Virus record (IMG/VR): IMGVR_UViG_3300008267_009226
Location: 1-64,000 of that record
DNA: 64,000 nucleotides
Source: a virus
Direction: 5' to 3' (one strand)
Shown here: positions 62,501 to 64,000 of the stretch, piece by piece
Layout: every line of letters begins with the position of its first letter
How positions within the stretch are numbered: position 1 is the first letter of the stretch
The notes under the pieces: generated by a model
Seen by the model: only the letters and a program-made list of their open reading frames with translations
Database searches by the model: none
What the model was told of the DNA's origin: nothing
Position numbers and translations under genes: made by a program

Positions 62501-62992
62501 CAGAATCAAAAAGTAACATTGAGATATTTGACATTCCTTGTAGGATATATTTCAAATTACGACGGAACAACGTTCAAAATAAACGCATCAAATTTTGGTA
62601 ACCTCCAATTGAACGTATCTTATTCAGCTGATTCTGATAAATTTATAATGGATAAAACAAAACATCATTTCTGTCAAAACATGGGTGGTAAACAGAACGT
62701 TCCTGTTGGATATTTTACTGATGTAAAAGACCCTATGTATGTAATTGCTAATAGATTTATCGCTTTAGTAAGAAGTGGAGGTGACAATATATTATCTAAT
62801 TTAACAACAAATGATTTATTAAATCCATCAACCGTATTAATTGATTATTTAGCAAAAACATATATAACCCAATGGCCAAACTTAGTTAATGATAATGTAT
62901 ATAGTCAATTACAACCTTTAGATAAAACAAATTTAATTAAAGAAGTGGAAAATTGTTTATCATTAGCCAAAACAATTAACTTGAGTAGTTAA
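56540..62992 (+). CDS. Giant baseplate protein (2150 residues)
   Basis: This is the largest gene in the window. The N-terminal 250 residues have an hub-type pattern (VMYANLECKVLPRTKLLLGA, then INVSTELSLKTQVTISLIDV and KGYYGKAVQYKLQLTDFKSS), reminiscent of baseplate hub beta-barrels. A long helical and mixed middle (about 250-1700) contains many WP and YP aromatics. About 1830-1900 (YRVYTCDVTMIGNALMQPKM, then GPYQITKVSHRINAG) resembles the gp27/gpD-type hub domain. The C-terminal 140 residues form a separate helical unit. There is no own promoter; it is translated from the 51383 transcript. Long baseplate proteins of this size are rare in T4-like phages. Confidence 0.6.
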   Translation: MAINDENILVDFDYQNIIIIDPNRIVDNEGNVKERLVKHENMVMYANLECKVLPRTKLLLGAVPHNNDLQTVSVAKINFLNPGDKKFYDNSYLDEFTGKGTLKGQGVNQANQYAVKDPKNSDQFYLNQTFTSNGQNQVVDSGLLGIKSINVSTELSLKTQVTISLIDVRGRALFELADNSPYGVFFQYPYPPFTLTIKGYYGKAVQYKLQLTDFKSSFDADSGNFEIELKFDPYIFSVLNEIKLSDCLALPHMYEANTVVTSTPGQVTDVNEGQTAKLTKGYQKIREVFKEYKNKKLVDENLPEYTVYQFKEKLKTFITDILNSYQNQESLSALTNCEVFLNDITSYKDKIYRNDDSWLKTNLYEPNSLFLSSYTSDNSIKYIKNIPFKKEIQTDIKKRETAINNLKGIIDEYNKKLGNNPTFGASGSSKSYTIANVKTDSVIPVDIKFEDFYFDKIDSKLVAADPIDYQKSYQLRYNATPSGDTDPILVEFKNNVKTTELPTNDYFIFEGISQGNKSFLEKISDLETALKTKKTEIESALTESLKETLELNLGFKPTINNMVGIILANAEAFLRLMDDVHKSAWNKRDDPTRRRVILESVSNSASVDRPKISRATSPVYPWPQFIVEDTSNPTKTSYQVKYPGDYPTETGSNDYTIWPEVEFVEEYLNGFILRNTPANFVITQNQTQNLPFTSLNTVEYPLTYTIYSSLEDVKFIYEIYERVITYAFYSKLNRFGSRDNSVYKVLIDMEAQNIKNALKTDNPFLIQILKNYNFNAKNFELILRHISNDGAGESWQNFSRGIYNTPYLQSVTETPYYISSFDPIKQDLIGTSENVINFLESTKNNGFDQTDIYPYVNEDWVNESLADSATISGDTNLAFNTTKTIFYNTKIVQTANFTDASDSFFVRPFTYFYQTNVNDPSIEITNKETLKAYYEDKSKNFDKQHITEGNINYIEYDNQLIGEQTTSMLNTPYFVNSIIKGVQNFREFNQYPFREAAYLFLNSLPLTTLREKYKTYSNTVSTDLDYMFATFKKFGSVHKLPYAWVLKYGSIWNRYKSWVETGFDYMTIPWDNFNYAENYDPITQDISKVYTLSGFTNITTDPVDISLQRDIVSGFLTGTQMNLGFYPKLVDDFNLFFNGLTIFDTYTDSEIQEQIDNGKLYINLSESSLLNYDFGFDPSDQNRAMNISTLSTLVKDDKSEDYFITPSFGSSFNQTKYECFKGPDGQQKLKTEVKDNPAVFNGSVRAFWSLPNYGYFDNNRLAINSPNEYLKTVLKTSKNQENFSINGDTNGNVNFGPFVLSTRDIYTSIEEVFSVFERQVLDLFEEHFLNFSKSKYDYTNILKTPETNPASEDDILIKYRNFQLLATELFRIPGEDFINESVSDEALSKIKLTQLDNVYSLLNKFMNYDIMFNNGNPSFYNKKTFYSLSSSPLVDKLNPVSYNLSTPYALPYLGGTTTLAQSQNFYSDEWRALETYVGYSSIPNLVYTDNGSFITDFFIDLDIAFTVDNIKDFAPLVKIYATQKLEDNTLDEFKFRQILTNIIETNNLFKDDIINTLMEEVLKNLPNTVITPQPKKANYTGDIGRIEIWEKLKAMNDKWISGNDYKEFTLFEDFLFLDRASRNISSEVYCDVILWKDKLENSVLNTPDRQLGLILRELIQSSGFNIEEHAGYVNYYDVNDVTVRPNPSNQGSTSVANDLFGTFLNVDYRKSKTKMVCTFANEASKNLDIPNSDFRNDVFQLNRQSENPLVEDQSKKQDWGKSNKLVAFNLDIGRQNQGIFTSFSVNMNSGQKTAEEIRLANYTANQGGGINATPQSQSMYNFYKYRVYTCDVTMIGNALMQPKMYFNLRNVPLFSGPYQITKVSHRINAGTFSTSFSGTRQPVYEISTQDSYLQTIYKNFVTPLLTKAKTETEANISTNIIGEQSTKMNEVNGPNTPGPDSCSQDLASPFRALSYSASTATSGLSDTQIATDIKTTVNLLPTSSTLTQNQKVTLRYLTFLVGYISNYDGTTFKINASNFGNLQLNVSYSADSDKFIMDKTKHHFCQNMGGKQNVPVGYFTDVKDPMYVIANRFIALVRSGGDNILSNLTTNDLLNPSTVLIDYLAKTYITQWPNLVNDNVYSQLQPLDKTNLIKEVENCLSLAKTINLSS

Positions 62993-63019
62993 TAAGTTGA
63001 ACATTTATAGAATTCATTA

Positions 63020-63027
63020 TATTTATT
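63020..63027 (+). promoter_or_regulatory. Late-promoter-like octamer TATTTATT
   Basis: A one-mismatch copy ends 12 bases before the small gene at 63040. Confidence 0.5.
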
Positions 63028-63039
63028 AATAAAAGAATT

Positions 63040-63267
63040 ATGAGTAATACAAAATTAATATTGGATAATTTTCTTGGTAAAAATACAAGAATGTCTGAAA
63101 AAGATACAGGTAACGGATTCAAAGAAGTTTGTGACTTAGATACTGGTGATTGTTATACAATAAGAATGAAAGATGGTTTGATAGAAAGAGTAGATAACAC
63201 TATGAACAAATTCAAAAAAATTCAGGTAGAAACAAAATCAGGAATAAAAACATTATTAAATGGTTAA
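63040..63267 (+). CDS. Small hypothetical protein
   Basis: The 75-residue protein begins MSNTKLILDNFLGKNTRMSE and has VCDLDTGDCYTIRMKDGLIE, a short strand-turn-strand with two Cys. It has no recognised domain. A TATTTATT motif at 63020-63027 lies 12 bases before the ATG. It is followed after three bases by the next gene, so both are co-transcribed as a late unit. Confidence 0.6.
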   Translation: MSNTKLILDNFLGKNTRMSEKDTGNGFKEVCDLDTGDCYTIRMKDGLIERVDNTMNKFKKIQVETKSGIKTLLNG

Positions 63268-63270
63268 TAT

Positions 63271-63960
63271 ATGAATATTGATAGAAAAATATTAGAGGAG
63301 ATTAATAGATACAGGAGTATTAATAATTATATAAATGAACAAGAAGACCCATTAGCGGGTGGAGCACCACCGGCAGATCCGTTAGCGGGTGGAGACCCGT
63401 TAGCAGGAGGAGATCCAATGGCGGGAGGTGACCCAATGGCTGCAGGAGCACCACCAGCAGGAGCACCACCAGCAGGAGCACCAGAAGGAGGAGCACCACC
63501 AGCAGGAGGAACAGAAGCTGCCCCTGTTGATGTAAGTACCGACCCTGATGTCGAAGAAGTAGGTAAAGAAGAAGAGGATGAAGAATTAGACATCACAGAT
63601 TTAGTTACGGCTCAAAAAAACATAGAAACTAAACAAGAGGAATATTTTCAAAATCTATTTAAACAATTAGAAACTTTAGATGCAAAACTAAAAGAAATGG
63701 ATGGAATTGCATCTAAACTTACCTCGATAGAAGATAAAGTAGAAAGGTATAAACCAAAAACACCTCAAGAAAAATTAGAGTTACGAAGTTTAGATTCAGG
63801 TCCTTTCAAACAAAAACTATCCGATTTTTTTGTTGATAAACAAGAAGAGATGGAAAAATCGGGAAAAAATGAATATGTGTTAACTTCCGACGAAGTTAAA
63901 GATTTTTCCTCTGGACAAATTGAGGATTCATTTAATGAATATTTAGACGAAGAATACTAA
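63271..63960 (+). CDS. Hypothetical protein with Gly-Ala-Pro repeat linker
   Basis: The 229-residue protein begins with a helix (NIDRKILEEINRYRSINNYI), then a linker of about 65 residues of GGDPLAGGDPMAGG and GAPPAGAPPAG units, then an acidic helical C-terminal domain (LDITDLVTAQKNIETKQEEY, coiled-coil-like around KQLETLDAKLKEMD, then KLSDFFVDKQEEMEKSG). I do not recognise the family. It is late and sits at the edge of the structural module, so a head-core or tail accessory role is possible. The repeat is encoded by near-identical GGAGCACCA-type DNA units. Confidence 0.6.
   Translation: MNIDRKILEEINRYRSINNYINEQEDPLAGGAPPADPLAGGDPLAGGDPMAGGDPMAAGAPPAGAPPAGAPEGGAPPAGGTEAAPVDVSTDPDVEEVGKEEEDEELDITDLVTAQKNIETKQEEYFQNLFKQLETLDAKLKEMDGIASKLTSIEDKVERYKPKTPQEKLELRSLDSGPFKQKLSDFFVDKQEEMEKSGKNEYVLTSDEVKDFSSGQIEDSFNEYLDEEY
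63352..63510 (+). repeat. Gly-Ala-Pro coding repeats
   Basis: GGAGCACCACCAGCA and GGTGGAGACCCG-type units repeat in the linker of the last gene. They are locally GC-rich compared with the surrounding 30 percent GC. Confidence 0.85.
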
Positions 63961-63990
63961 TTTGAAAGGGACAAGGATGTCCCTTTCAAA
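63961..63990 (+). terminator. Perfect 13-bp inverted repeat (terminator-like)
   Basis: TTTGAAAGGGACA (63961-63973) pairs perfectly with TGTCCCTTTCAAA (63978-63990) around an AGGA loop, one base after the last stop codon. It can end transcription from either side. Confidence 0.75.
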
Positions 63991-64000
63991 AATTTTAACA

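Noticed and set aside
1-64000. tRNA genes, integrase, attachment sites, insertion sequences, origin of replication
   Set aside because: I saw no cloverleaf sequences, recombinase or transposase motifs, or terminal inverted repeats in the window. I cannot run a dedicated search, so short tRNAs could be missed.

Overview
The window is a contiguous piece of an AT-rich tailed-phage genome of the T4-like (contractile tail) type. The hallmark genes are a tail sheath (gp18-like), tail tube (gp19-like), gp26-like tail assembly chaperone, tape measure, gp53-like baseplate wedge, gp13/14/15-like neck and tail-completion proteins, a family B DNA polymerase, dUTPase, a SNF2-type helicase and the start of a PhoH-like ATPase. 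No portal, major capsid or terminase gene is visible, so this is only part of the genome. The host is most likely a member of the Bacteroidota (inference). Genes lack Shine-Dalgarno sequences and start behind A-rich leaders, the GC content is low, and the codon table is standard, with TAA, TGA and TAG all used as stops.

Layout. (1) 1-15138, minus strand: a PhoH fragment, then a dense glycan-modification island. It holds glycosyltransferases, a sulfotransferase, a hexapeptide acetyltransferase, a BKACE-family enzyme, a GNAT-methyltransferase fusion, a glycosidase-like propeller, a WbqC-like protein and a short DegT-type protein. Next come dUTPase, a DnaQ-like exonuclease, another glycosyltransferase and five poorly characterised genes. 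(2) 15192-23872, plus strand: tail-fibre and adhesin genes, several with long Thr-Pro repeats. One ends in a papain-like protease and one in an S74 intramolecular chaperone. (3) 23960-29176: a second glycosyltransferase and methyltransferase cassette inserted between fibre genes. (4) 29205-33908: two more fibre genes, a small ORF and a 2-oxoglutarate oxygenase. (5) 33990-36821: DNA polymerase. (6) 36792-41594, minus strand: neck protein, a metallopeptidase-superoxide dismutase fusion, a small protein and the helicase. (7) 41606-63960, plus strand: the tail and baseplate module in T4-like order.

How it fits together. Almost every presumed structural transcription unit starts behind an octamer close to TATTTATA on the coding strand, usually 10-15 bases before the start codon and absent inside operons. 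I read it as the phage late promoter. The fibre genes carry mucin-like Thr/Pro tracts and are interleaved with phage-encoded glycosyltransferases, methyltransferases and a prolyl-hydroxylase-like oxygenase. This suggests, as inference, a virion glycosylation system that decorates the fibres. Other unusual points are the fused metallopeptidase-SOD gene, the fibre-borne cysteine protease, a phage-borne BKACE enzyme, a probable +1/-2 programmed frameshift in the tail chaperone, and three broken reading frames (9087-9883, 21102-21359, 29205-30508), two of which look like single-base losses in short homopolymers.
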